A stretch of 64,000 nt of DNA from Loxodes magnus (Eukaryota > Ciliophora > Karyorelictea > Loxodida > Loxodidae). Below the pieces are notes generated by a model that worked only from the letters and a program-made list of their open reading frames with translations, did not search any database and was not told the origin of the DNA. The translations under genes were made by a program, and so were the position numbers. The stretch covers positions 248,001-312,000 of the forward strand of contig CAMPDV010000022.1 in NCBI GenBank assembly GCA_946699065.1, in the 5' to 3' direction. Of the stretch, positions 38,406-51,185 are shown one piece after another (the stretch's first letter is position 1; each line of letters starts with the position of its first letter).

Positions 38406-39805
38406 ATGATTTACCTATATCTATAACAACTTTATTTTATATCTAAAGAATTAAAATTAGACTTAAATGTGAAGAATCATTTAATCCAGCAAGAGTACAA
38501 CAAGCTCATGCATTTCTAGAAATAGAAGAAAGAACCTAAAAATAAAATAAATCAGATAGTTGATTTCATATGCTAAAAATATATGCAAGCATCTAAAGAA
38601 AAAAGGTATAGTTATTATATTTTAGTATCTAGGACTCTATTTATAGTGAAACTGTCAAGGATGAAAAATAGGAAATTAATAGCTTTGGAAATAATAAAAT
38701 ATTCTATTCTAATGAAGAAAAGCTAAATTAATTAGCTGGAAATGCTTAAGTAATAAAGTCACTTCAAGTTATTAATCAAGGTATTCCTCTTGTTCTTATA
38801 GACGAAGCAGAATAGTAAGTGGAAGTGGTTTCAGCAGCTAATTTTGATAAGTAAGTTGAAGAGAAGGAGCTAATTGATTTTCAAGAAAACATGAAAATTC
38901 TAGCTTTGCTTATACGTGAATAAGCTATACCTTAAAACTTATTCAAGAATTACTTTAATATCCTTCATGAAAGTTAAGAGTAAAAAGTGTGTGTTATTGC
39001 AAAAGGGTTTTGTAAAGAAGTTGTTAATGACATTCAAAATCTAATTGAAAGTGAAGTATATATAGACAGACCAATTCAGAGATTACCATACATTGATCCA
39101 AGACTATTTAATAATATAAAAGCTAAAGAACACACTAGCTCTAAACTATTAATGAAAGTACGTAATGAGAGTTTATCATGTCTCGAATGAACAATTTATA
39201 TCAAAACTCTTAGAAATTAGAAGTATTAAAGATTCTTCATTTATCTTTCAATCTTAAATGAATTGTATAATAAGCTAACTAAATCTAATTTTCCCTCTAG
39301 AAATATTCCTTTTTAGTTATATTTAACCTACTTGCAGCAATTTGATGGCTATAATGAATATAGCTTAGTATAAGTTCTAGTTATTTATAATATAAGCATT
39401 TAAGAAAGAGATAAATGTATTAGTATATTATCCTTAAGAAATTGCATAATTATATAACCTTTCTATATGCATTACAAAGATTTGGCAAATGAGTGAAGTC
39501 TGCCAAATTTGACTGAATGGTTAATTTTCTTTCAGACTACTAATTAAATAAAGGGCATCACAGATAAGCTGTAGTATGTGTACTACTAAAACTGCAAAAG
39601 TTTTCTCATTAAGGGAGAAAAATTTAACTTAGTTGTGATAATACTTTGCTTATTGAAGCATAATTGACATAGCTACATTATATCTGAATTAATCTATTTA
39701 ACACTAAACAAACAGAAGATAATAGCATAGCATTAAAAGTGTTAAATAATAATAAGATAGTAGTTAAAAGAGAAATAGAGGAGATCTTAATTACAATAAA
39801 GTTGA
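38406..39805 (+). CDS. Hypothetical protein, up to 459 residues
   Basis: An ATG at 38406, a 20-nt intron at 38606-38625 and TGA 39803-39805 give exactly 460 codons. The first 254 codons are strongly protein-like: an acidic/helical N-terminus, motif VINQGIPLVLIDEAEQQVEV, then FDKQVEEKELIDFQENMKIL and KGFCKEVVNDIQNLIESEV. An earlier TGA lies at 39188-39190. I read it as Trp because the same frame continues with good composition (NEWSLPNLTEWLIFFQTT, YQNCKSFLIKGEKFNLVV), but stopping there is the main alternative. No family was recognised. It follows the kinase-like gene on the same strand by about 120 bases. Confidence 0.6.
38606..38625 (+). other. 20-nt intron
   Basis: The sequence is GTATAGTTATTATATTTTAG. 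Removing it joins QASKEK to SIQDSIYSE in one frame and makes the gene length divisible by three. Without removal the frame shifts. Confidence 0.65.
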
Positions 39806-40193
39806 TAATCTATTAATTAAACTTCTTTAGTATATTCAAAGAGTTATAGATAAATAGTGTAGCTATTCAAATTTAATAAGCTATTATATAGTTATTATAC
39901 TTCTATAATCTATGTAGTAGAACTTATGAGTATCTTAAAGGAAGAATATTATTTTCAATTATATTGGAATTAATTTAGCTTTTATCATTTACTAATTGTA
40001 ACTCACTCTTCATGCAAAGGATTACTATCTGGGTAAAAAGTAGAAGTAAATTAAAGAAAATAAATTTATCTAAAGCTTTGTCACCTTAAATCTTACTAAA
40101 TAACTACTTTGATTGAGTAAAATAAGGAACAACATACAGTTATATCTAAAGATAAAGACTTAAAAATATTGTAGTGAAATCAGATTTACATTA
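39806..40193. other. AT-rich spacer before copy B
   Basis: No gene is supported here. The left border of the duplicated segment falls at its right end. Confidence 0.5.
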
Positions 40194-41097
40194 AAAAGAA
40201 TGAGTGATTAAGATTGAAAATACGTTCGATCTTTATAAGGTTTTTCTTAATTAATAAAACTGAAAAAGGAGAAATAAAGCACTTGTCTTTAAATCTAATT
40301 TTATCAGCAAAAAAATATTTAATCTAGTCTGAGAGATCTTAAAGCATAAAATGCTATAATTTATTAATATGAACTATCTATCTAGAAAATAAAATGTATT
40401 CTCTCTTTATTACCTTTAAAAAATTATAAAGCTAATAATTTAGCTTAAGAAAATATGATTAACAAACATAAATAAAAATAAGACTTAAGATAATCATTTA
40501 GTTTAGAATATAAACCAAATGATAAAGCTAAATTAAAAGCTAATAAGAAAATGCATTATTGGCTTAGACGGGAATATAATTACCATGATTTTATATTCTA
40601 AATTTGCAGAATAAACTAAGCTTAAACAAGTTATTTTAATATATATCCATAGAACTAAGTATTATTTAAAAAATGACTTAAATTAATACTTATCACTTAT
40701 AAAAGGTAATTTACTTGCTTGTAATTATTTCTTTATTAGTTGATTATAATTATTTATTTGGTATGGGAATATAATAATTTAAATACATCCAAAGATATAG
40801 AGAATCAATACATGTTCATATAAAAAATAGTAACTTTTAGAATTCTTAAGAATGCTAGCATTGATATTATTTTAATTTTAAGTGTTTCTTCTATTTTTTA
40901 AATGGTATTAATACTTTTTATATCCTTTGCTTATTCATTTAAGAGCACAAATAGCAATTTAGAGTTATATTTAAAAGTTCTAATGATATATAATTAAAAA
41001 AGTCTTTAGTTATAATAGGCTTATAGTATATTTGTATTTATAATGTAAATTATTATTGCAATACTTATTATTTTAAAAGTAAATAGTAATTGTATTC

Positions 41098-44000
41098 TCA
41101 CTAACGCCTTTTGTAGTATAGCGAATAGGCATTGCTATCTTGGAACGAATTACATTCAGTTACCCAAGAATCATTAAAAGTATACCACTAATCATCAACT
41201 TTTATATGAGCTAAATAATGTCCACCTCTTGAACTTCCTAAATGAACATTGACTCCATATAAATCATAAACAGTAGGTTTATTATAATTTTTTGGAACAA
41301 ATTCCTTTATATCTAATACCTCTGGATATTAAACTGGTTCTTCATTTTTCTGAATACTATATCCTGTTTGCTTAAATCTCTTGAGATAAACTATAAAAAT
41401 TTCTGGAACTTTGTATAAATTTAAATTTTTAGTTCCATCAACATGAACTTTACATGCTTTGCAATAAAATTAATTCTCTTAATTTAAATACTCAGTTAAT
41501 TCTAAAAATCTAAAGCAGTCAGTTAAATGGAGTAAGGAATCAATTTTACGATATTGTATTTATCTTTGTTAAGCTTTTCTTATAAGAAAATTGGATTCTT
41601 GATTTTAAATGAAATTCTTAATATTTACTTGTATTCTGAAATTACTTATTTATAATAATTATTCTACTGTTATGTTTTCATTTTATTTTAAAAGATGACC
41701 ATTGATACAACCACAGTATGAATTGCAAAAGTAGCAATAGTTCTGAGACATTTCGGCTCTTTTTTGTTATTCACCATTGAATCCTAGATTCTATCCATTT
41801 AGTCACATGACTATTGAATTACTTTTAGGTTCTGGAATAATAGTTATATTATATAGATCTTCATAGCTTTCATTTTATTTTTCTGGTAGTAGTAAATACT
41901 AATAATAAACATATCTATAAAGCTCATTTGCCTTCATCTACTTTCTCAAATCTACTATCTCAGGTACTCCTAATCTTATTCTTTATTAATTATCTTTAGA
42001 ATAATTAGAAGCTGCTTCTTATTAAAACTCAATTAAAGTTCTATAAACAGCTTAGTTAAATGGGTAAACTTCATAAGCGAGTACTTAATCTTGATTAATA
42101 TCCATAATATTTTAGCTGAGGGGCTTAAATGATTAGATTTAGATTTATTAGTCAGATTATATGAATATTATGTCTGAAATACTATTTTACTAAATATTCT
42201 TTCTTATTTCATCTAGTAGTTTCTATGATTATTTTGTAATTAGTATTTCAAATCCTAAAGTTTGTGATTTTTATTCGAATATTAAAGGAATAAAGGTTAC
42301 TTATACTTTTGTAGTTTTATTAGGAATTTCAACGCAGAATAATGCAAATGGATCAAATATTACTGAGTCCTTTTTGCATGCGCCACATCTTAGGGTAGAT
42401 TTACTTTATCCATGCATTAAATCTACTATTTTAGAGTCATTTCTCTTTAGATATCTATCCCAACATTCGAAAGAAACTTCTTCATCGGGTCTTCCATCAC
42501 TAGGTTTACCTTCTATATATGGTTTTTTTGTAATTTTATTGACGTCTTCATGTAAAGAGTCAAGTAGGAAATTAATAAACTGCTGAGAATCTGCTTACTA
42601 GCCATATTAAAACAGAGATGAAAATTTAAGCATTTTATTTTAAAAGCTTTATGGACTATAACTACCTCCTTTTTGTTAATCAAATTTTACTACTAGTTTA
42701 TAAAATTCTTCAGCTAAAACCCCTCCAGTTCCAAAGGCATTAGCTACATTTAAATCGTTTCTCCATTAATCCGAAAGAAAGTAATTAAATAAAGGAGGAG
42801 TATGTAATAGACACTATAAGCCGGAATTCATATAGCAAGTATTTCCTAAGTTTTCTAATCCTACTAAGCCTTTCTTACCAGTTTATATGCATGAATGATT
42901 AGAATCACTTAAAGAGCATTCTTTTTTGCACCATTATCTGCTACTACAAAAAGGACATTCATACTATATTTCTTCTTATTTACAGTATACACAGCCTGCC
43001 AAAATTCAATCTTCTCCTTATCCTATTATAATAGTTCCTTAAGCAGGAATTGAAGCTTCATTAAAAGTTTATTATAACTGTATAATTTTAATAACAGGAA
43101 GCTTATAAATCCTAATTTAATCAATAGCACTGTTAAATAATTATAAAACCTACAAATGAGTAATATTCTATTGCAATTTCCAAACATTCCTAGTGCTTTA
43201 CTAAAAGTATTAGTTTATAAACTACTAAATGGTTTGATATTTATTGATGAAACATTTAAAGTATCTTTAGTAGTTCTTTTTAACAAATATTACATGTAAT
43301 AAACTAATTTACGACATATATTAGTCTATATTACTACTTTAAGGCACTACTTCTGGAGAAATTACAAACTCTTGAGAAATATAAACACTTTATTTCAAAA
43401 ATGTATGTATTTCCTAGGTTAAATAATTCTAATAGACGAACTAATTTTACTAACTTTAATTGCTAAAATCTCCTAACGATTAATTTTAATTTTAATCACT
43501 TGCCTCAAGCATTAAACGAATTTGGAGTTCGTCTTTTTTTATTTTTTTGTTATTGGTTGAGCTAAAGAAAATAAAACTAAATTTATCTTAAAATTAATTC
43601 TAATAATTCTTAATCTAGTTAGCTATGTTTTAATTTAGATTATTTAATACTTAATTCTAATATTATTGAATAAATTCTATTTATTTTTTACTATAATATT
43701 CAAGCATTTACTCCTAAGTAAGTTAAATTTACTATAAAATATTGAAACTGGTTTACTAAAATGCTTATTAATTATTCGATTTTATATGCTCATCAATTTA
43801 AGCCCCAATATGGGCTTTTATTTGTTCTAGTTTGTATTAAAGTTCTTTATTTATTTTTTATTCTAAATTCTATTTTAATTCTTAAATTTTTTGAGTAAGT
43901 AACATATTTTCTTCTATTTTTATTTGCTTCTCTACATTCTAATTTATATCCAAATTTTATTCTTAAAAGTTTGGCTAAGTTTAATTTAAAATTTATTTTA

Positions 44001-47000
44001 TTTCCAATTCAAACCTTTATTATAAATTATCTTGTAATTCCTTTGAGAGAATTTCTTCTTGTTTGCCTTTCATTGAATCTATTAAAGATTATGCTAAATT
44101 ATATGATTTTTAATTTATACTATCTATATAATTTAATGCTTATGCTTTTGCTTAAGTTTATATGCTTTCTTAAAGCTGCTACTAAGAAATTCTTATTTCT
44201 GTCAATCTAGAATTATAAAGATCTTTGAAGTAATTATTACATTAAATTTGCAATTTGCTTATTATTTTATTTTGAATTTAATTTAATTAGTTTTTATATT
44301 ATTATTTTTTTTTCTTTTATTCTTAATATAAAGTTTAATCAGTTAGTTCTTTAATTTTAGAGTTGTATTGCTTAACTATATTATATGCTTATATTTTTAA
44401 TTCCTTGAAAATTTCTTCTTTATCTTTATTTTTATACAGCTATTCGATTTCTTCAGATTTTTAATTTATTTTATGATTATTTTCTTACTGGATATAATTT
44501 CTGAACCTTTAAAGCTATTATTTAATTTAGTCATCAGCTTACTTTTAAATTCTATGTTATAAATCTTTTATATTTTAATTTTTAGTTTGATTTAGCTATT
44601 CATTAAGTTAAGTTACTTAGTAATTGTAAATAAGTTCCTAATTATCTTATTCCTTTTGATCTATAAAGTTTTAAAGTTATTTAATTTCCTTTTAAAAAGC
44701 TTCTTCTTGTTTGTTTTTGAAAACATTATATATTTCTTAATTTTTTTAGTTAATTTCATAATTTTGTCTATTCTAAATTTCTTAATTTAACTATTAAATT
44801 TGAAGATTTATTTCTTTTTGTTTTTATTAGTTTATCTATTAGCTCAATACTTTTGTTTATATTTCAATTTCTAATTATTCTTAGCCTTAAATAGAATCAT
44901 TTATTTGCTTTAATTCTTAATCTAATAAACTTATTTTAGAATCTTCAATTTACTTCTGAAGTTCCTCAAGCTTACTACTATAATCTTGGTAAATTTAATC
45001 TTATAAGTTTTTAAAGTTTTCAAGAGATGAAGCATAAATATCTTATTGCTAGATGTTTAAAAATGAGTTACAAAGTACCAAGAGAGCATTAGTTTTAACA
45101 TAAACCGATAATTGAAATAATTAAACTAGATACTATAATAATATTTAGCTTTACTCTATATTAATAGACTAAAAATCTTATTCAGAAATTTTCTTTTATA
45201 AAGTATCTATTTCTTAATAAAATTGTGAAATTTACTCTTAATTATATTATTAGTTTTTATTTATTTAATCGAAAAAGCATGGCTATTCTTAATTTAATTA
45301 GGTAATTAAAATCTATATTTTCATTACTTAGCTAAAATGTTATTTTTAATCTAAAATTTGTTAAACTAAAATCTAACTCGAAAGTTAAAATTTTTAACTT
45401 AAAGAATCCTATAATGTTAATTATTAAATTTAATCTAGTATTTATGCTTAACTAAAAATCTATTCTTATATTTCCTCTTTAATACCTTCAGATTTTGAAG
45501 AATACAGCTAAAAAATAGTTTCTTTTACTTATTCTTACAAGTTATTTTCTGTACTTAAAGTCTATTCTTTATCTTTATTTTCAACTGCTTCTTCTGTTTA
45601 ATTTGTTGCTGAACTTTCTATTGTTTATTATGATTATAGCATTGAGTCAGTTTCTTTTACTTATTCTTACAAGTTATTTTCTGTACTTAAAGTCTATTCT
45701 TTATCTTTATTTTCAACTGCTTCTTCTGTTTAATTTGTTGCTGAACTTTCTATTGTTTATTATGATTATAGCATTGAGTCAGTTTCTTTTACTTATTCTT
45801 ACAAGTTATTTTCTGTGGTTAAAGTCTATTCTTTATCTTTATTTTCAACTGCTTCTTCTGTTTAATTTGTTGCTGAACTTTCTATTGTTTATTATGATTA
45901 TAGCATTGAGTCAGTTTCTTTTACTTATTCTTACAAGTTATTTTCTGTGGTTAAAGTCTATTCTTTATCTTTATTTTCAACTGCTTCTTCTGTTTAATTT
46001 GTTGCTGAACTTTCTATTGTTTATTATGATTATAGCATTGAGTCAGTTTCTTTTACTTATTCTTACTAGTTATTTTCTGTACTTAAAGTCTATTCTTTAT
46101 CTTTATTATCAACTGCTTCTTCTGTTTAATTTGTTGCTGAACTTTCTATTGTTTATTATGATTATACCATTGAGTCAGTTTCTTTTACTTATTCTTACAA
46201 GTTAATTTTCTGTGGTTAAAGTCTATTCTTTATCTTTATTTATCAACTGCTTCTTCTGTTTAATTTGTTGCTGAACTTTCTATTGTTTATTATGATTATA
46301 CCATTGAGTCAGTTTCTTTTACTTATTCTTACTAGTTAATTTTCTGTACTTAAAGTCTATTCTTTATCTTTATTATCAACTGCTTCTTCTGTTTAATTTG
46401 TTGCTGAACTTTCTATTGTTTATTATGATTATAGCATTGAGTCAGTTTCTTTTACTTATTCTTACAAGTTATTTTCTGTGTACTTAAAGTCTATTCTTTA
46501 TCTTTATTTTCAACTGCTTCTTCTGTTTAATTTGTTGCTGAACTTTCTATTGTTTATTATGATTATACCATTGAGTCAGTTTCTTTTACTTATTCTTACT
46601 AGTTAATTTCTGTACTTAAAGTCTATTCTTTATCTTTATTTTCAACTGCTTCTTCTGTTTAATTTGTTGCTGAACTTTCTATTGTTTATTATGATTATAG
46701 CATTGAGTCAGTTTCTTTTACTTATTCTTACAAGTTATTTTCTGTGTACTTAAAGTCTATTCTTTATCTTTATTTTCAACTGCTTCTTCTGTTTAATTTG
46801 TTGCTGAACTTTCTATTGTTTATTATGATTATAGCATTGAGTCAGTTTCTTTTACTTATTCTTACTAGTTAATTTCTGTACTTAAAGTCTATTCTTTATC
46901 TTTATTATCAACTGCTTCTTCTGTTTAATTTGTTACTGAACTTTCTATTGTTTATTATGATTATACCATTGAGTCAGTTTCTTTTACTTATTCTTACTAG

Positions 47001-48650
47001 TTAATTTCTGTGGTTAAAGTCTATTCTTTATCTTTATTTTCAACTGCTTCTTCTGTTTAATTTGTTACTGAACTTTCTATTGTTTATTATGAGTATTGCA
47101 TTAAATTTTCTTTATTTAAATTTTTAATTTCCTCTAATTTTCTTGCATTTTGTTCTGATACTTCTTTTTTTTTAATATTTTTTTAAAAATTTTTTTATTT
47201 TTCTATTATGTTATCGCTAATTTTTTGCATTATTTCCTTTTGAAGTTTTTCTAAGTCTTTTAATATTTATATTTTATTTATTCGCTATATTATTTTTATG
47301 ACTTGTCTTTTTGCTATTGAAGTTAATCTTTTTGTTTACTTTCAATTTCGTTTTCTTTTATTATTTTTTAGCTTTAATATTTTTGTTCAAATTCTTTTTC
47401 TATGTTCTATATTAATTAATCTGTCTCTATTTTTTTGTTGTCTTCAAATTATTGATTAATTTAATAGTTTATTTATTCTTATTTTTCATTTTTCTCTTTT
47501 TACAACATATTTTTTATTTTTATTTTTTCTTCTTCTATTTGTTATTTTTAATAATCTTAATAAAGCTTTTTAAAACTTTCTTGCAGTCTTTACTATTTTA
47601 GATAGACTTCTGTTTTCTTTAAATTCTCGATTTAATTCATTACTTTAGATTTAGCTGTTAATTTAAACTTTTCTTCTTCATCTTTTTACTGAACTAATAT
47701 TATTTCTATTTGCTCTTCTATCAAAGTTTTAGCTTTCATACTTTCTGATTGTTCAATTTCTATTTATTTCTCTTATTCTTTATCTTAAGCCTCTTTTCTT
47801 ATTTTTTCTTAAATTATTACTATTCTTATTTTATTTTGTTTTATATATCTTCGGTTATTTTTTATTTTATTTCTTTTATTTTTTGCTTATAAAAGCTTGA
47901 TGCCTAATTATTTTAATCATTAAAGATAGTTTCTTTCTGCTTGTCTATTATTTGCTTTGATTATTCTTCCAATAGATTTTATAGATTTAAACACATATTC
48001 TGCAATTCTTAGTTTAATTCATTCAATGTCTAATGCTAAAAATTAGGCAATTAGTTTTGCATTTCTTATTGTTTTTCATACATTTAGTTCTAAAAATTCA
48101 TATTTAAATCTAGTTGTGTACTATGCTCTTATATAACTAAGCTTTAAAATTAGTTCCATTCTTATTGAGAGAGCATGTCGACTTCATTTTTTAGAATTTC
48201 CAAGATTTAGTTCGAAACTTCTTCAATTTTCTAGTTGATTTGTTCACTATAAAAAGTTTCTTATAAGACTTTAACTTATTATAATTTCTAGAGTTATTCT
48301 TCACTGACTTACTCTTGCTATTTCTTTTCATTCACTTCTTTTCTTTCTTCTAAGTTTAGCTATTACTATTATTCTTAGCCTTAATTTCAAGACATCTCAT
48401 GTATATCTTTCTGTAGCTCTATACTTTTATAATTATTAGGTAATAAACGGAATGTTTAATCTCCTGTTTTATTTTCTTTCTTTTATTCCAAACTCACACA
48501 ATCTTAACTGCTACATATACTACAGCTCTGCTTTTTTAAATTATCTAATTTTATCCTTTAATTACTCTAAATAGATTGACAGCTGCACTTTCATTAAAAG
48601 GTTGATTTTTGGCTTGAGGGGATTTAAGTATAAGGGCAAATTCAATCCAT
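41098..48650 (-). CDS. MYND-finger ubiquitin C-terminal hydrolase, copy B, catalytic Cys present, phase changes in the coiled coil
   Basis: It has the same design as copy A: start MDWICPYTQIP at 48650, cysteine-rich N-terminus, long coiled coil, MYND-like finger and USP domain ending YYKRR before TGA 41098-41100. The Cys box here reads LGNTCYMNSGLQ, so the nucleophile is present, and the His box is intact. It should be an active deubiquitinase if expressed. The start and the USP domain are not in the same phase: the span is 7553 bases, not a multiple of three. Length changes within the 132-bp array (units of 132, 133 and 134 bp) account for part of this. Short introns, assembly error in the array or real decay are the options. 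Because TAA and TAG are sense, a shifted frame meets few stops. Confidence 0.75.
45518..47095. repeat. 132-bp minisatellite, about 12 units, only in copy B
   Basis: Unit starts are spaced 132 bp at first (45609, 45741, 45873, 46005, 46137) and then 132-134 bp up to 47068. The units are almost identical, with small indels around the TTTTCTG and ATTATCAAC positions. On the minus strand the best frame gives a 44-residue unit with Glu, Gln and Thr (parts: QTIESSATNQTEEAVEN and EQTLSTENNLQEQVKET). Copy A has unrelated sequence at this place (about 5990-6130), so the array arose, or was lost, after the duplication. Confidence 0.95.
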
Positions 48651-48865
48651 TTTAACGATTTATTTTAATAAATTATTTGGCCTTTTAAAACTCAAAATCG
48701 ACCATAAATCTAAAAATTATGATCAATCTTTAAGTTTATTAAGTAATCTCCAAACATTATAATATAAATTATTGTGTTTGATTCTCAAACTCTTAAGTTT
48801 AAGCTTTATTATGATGTTTAATCTTTTTCTCTTCGTTTTTACATAAGAGCTTTATATATTCTTTC

Positions 48866-49387
48866 AGATGCTATATAGTTATAACGTAATGAATTTCTTT
48901 AAGAATATTTAAAGAATTAGATTTTAAATTTTTATGTTGATGGAATTCAAGAGAAACTTAAGCTATTCATGTCTTAAGTTTCAGTTTGCTTTTTATACAT
49001 TTATTTAATCAATCTTAGCCAAACTGAAATGCTTCTCTTCTAATACTTATCTTCTCTTCCTTCTTATGCTTTTCCTTATAGCTAACAAGCTTATATTTAA
49101 TTAATTTTAAGTAAGCTAATTGTATTTATTTAATGCTTTAGGCTTATATTTTCTTAGATTGAACCTTATTTCCATTTTACCTTAATACTTTTAACTTTCT
49201 TTTAAAGATCATACCTCCATATCTTATTTCTGGGCTTTGTGTTTGCATCTTGAAGTGATATTAACTTAGTCTGAAGGATATAAAAAACTTTTATTTTTAA
49301 GTTCTAATTTTGAAGAAAAACAACATCATTCAAATAAATCCTTAGATTTGTTAAACCTAAGTTTATAACAGGAAAAGCAAAGAGATT
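48866..49387. other. AT-rich spacer
   Basis: It contains the upstream region of copy B at the left and of the plus-strand gene at 49388 on the right, so it is a divergent promoter region. No other feature is supported. Confidence 0.45.
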
Positions 49388-50053
49388 ATGGAGTTGTCTC
49401 AGATAATTACTTAAGAAATGGTATCAATTTAATAGCTAAAAGAATCTATATACTAGGAAGCTGAAAAATAAGATAGGATGATTATGTAAAATGCCGGTAT
49501 TAGTACCAAAACTATCTAAGATATTGGTATATTAATAGCATAAGGCATTATATGATTTATATAGTGAAAGCGTAAGTTATAATACGCTTTGCAAGTTTCT
49601 CTAAAATTGGAACTGAAAAAAGGATTAAAATTCTAATTTAAAAGAATCAATTAATAATTAAAAAGGCAAGAGAAGCATAAAAGCGAGCAAAATAATAGGT
49701 AAAATAAAAGCGAATGAAGATTTCATTCAACTGGGATTTTCCGTTATTCATCATATAGTAATTAATACGTTAAGTTTCCGAGTTAAATTAGAAGAGAGTT
49801 ATTACAATATAATTGCTTCTAAAGACTCACTCTATTTGTAGTAAATAAGTTAAAAATATAATAAAAAAGAATTAAATGCTTACATCAAAATAAATTTAGC
49901 CTAAATGAGCTTAAATTTAAATTGAGGTTTACAATAAAATCTGAACTAATTTAAAATAAAAAGCCAAGCACATATTTTACACTTAAGCCTAAGTTAAAGG
50001 ATAGAGAAATGATGAATTTAATATGTGAGCATTTATAAAAAAGTAACTAATGA
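49388..50053 (+). CDS. Hypothetical protein, 221 residues
   Basis: An intron-free frame of 222 codons runs from ATG 49388 to TGA 50051-50053, checked in phase at three points. The N-terminus is an amphipathic helix (MELSQIITQEMVSIQQLKES) continuing as QEAEKQDRMIMQNAG, then a short hydrophobic piece (IGILIAQGIIW), a Lys/Gln-rich middle, and a C-terminal half with Phe/Tyr/Ser motifs (STGIFRYSSYSNQYVKFPSQ, KPSTYFTLKPKLKDREM). Three TGA codons are read as Trp. Local base composition is raised over flanks. Not recognised as any family. Confidence 0.55.
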
Positions 50054-51185
50054 AGCTTTGAGCCTTGAAGATTCTTTCTTCTTCAAGCTAAAATTTATTT
50101 CTAAGAGATTTTTTTTTAATTTATCATATTTAAATGCCAAACTGATTTAGAATAAAATTGCTAGTTATATTGATTCTTCAATTCTTTTAAATAATTTGAT
50201 CTATTAAACTTGCCTCAAAGGTCTGAAAGGAGATTTATAATGATTAAATTGTGTTTTTCCTTTTCCTAGTTTAGTATTTTTTATATCCATATTCATTTTT
50301 TCGATCTCTGTTATGCTGAATTTCATATCCTTTGTAAAAATGCTTCACATAACTGACACACCGGGAAATTTTATAAAATTCATTTAGGTTAGCAACTGTA
50401 AAAGAGGTTTTAATATTAAAGATTTCGTGAAGGTAAATAAAATTTTAAACAAAAGTGAATTTGACTATATTTTAAGCTAAAAATACATCTAATAATTATC
50501 TTAAATAGAAATAAAAACTAACTTGCTATGATAATACAGAAAGTGTTCAATAAATAGAGAATTAATAAGTTTACTAAGATTGAGTCCGAGTTATTTCACA
50601 TGAAAGATTCGCTTTTATATTCTTTCAAAGGCAGATCATCTGGTTAAACCTAGAAAAAAACTCGTACTTATTATCTATTTAAACCGCATCTTCACTTAAA
50701 GTTTATTTAATTTATACTCATTGTTAAATTTAAAATCTAACTTGCTTTTTTTATTTTAATGGCCATTAGAGAAATTACTTAACTGCTTTATATAAATTAT
50801 ATAACTAATTCTATCTAATAAATTTAATGCATATCCTTATATATGGTAAATAAAAGCTAGATCACTATAATTAAGCATCAATTTCAGTATTAATTAAATT
50901 TTGATAGTTACTAAATTAAATAAATAAAGATCACTATCTTCATAATTCTCATTCAATTGAAATTCTTTCTTTTGACCAAAAATTTACAAATCTATGGAGT
51001 TAATAAGCTGCTAGAGGTAATTAACTAAAAAGACAACTTAAGATACTTAATTAGAGGGAATAACCTTAGTCTTTTTTGATAAATTTCTTGATTATATAGT
51101 TTTATTATGATAGTTGTAATTAAATGAAATGAAGAGAATAAAATGGGATGTTAATTTTTAAAGGAATTTATAAATAAATCTCTTA
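50054..51185. other. Region with no supported gene
   Basis: The stretch lies between two convergent genes. I saw no domain, repeat or RNA gene. Confidence 0.45.

Larger units (their letters stand above)
40194..48865. repeat. Large direct repeat, copy B
   Basis: This is the second copy of the segment at 966-7794, same orientation. It is longer because of about 310 extra bases near 40430-40735 and the 132-bp tandem array at 45518-47095. The body is nearly identical to copy A, while the outer left part (40194-40730) is much more diverged. The borders are not flanked by inverted repeats. Confidence 0.85.

Noticed and set aside
45603-46205. Plus-strand 200-codon hydrophobic repeat ORF
   Set aside because: It is the antisense translation of the 132-bp minisatellite in copy B. 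T-rich antisense of Gln/Glu/Lys codons always reads as Leu/Phe/Ile. The minus-strand frame fits the surrounding gene.
45518-47095. CRISPR-like array
   Set aside because: Units are contiguous, 132 bp and nearly identical throughout, with no spacers. The host is a eukaryote.
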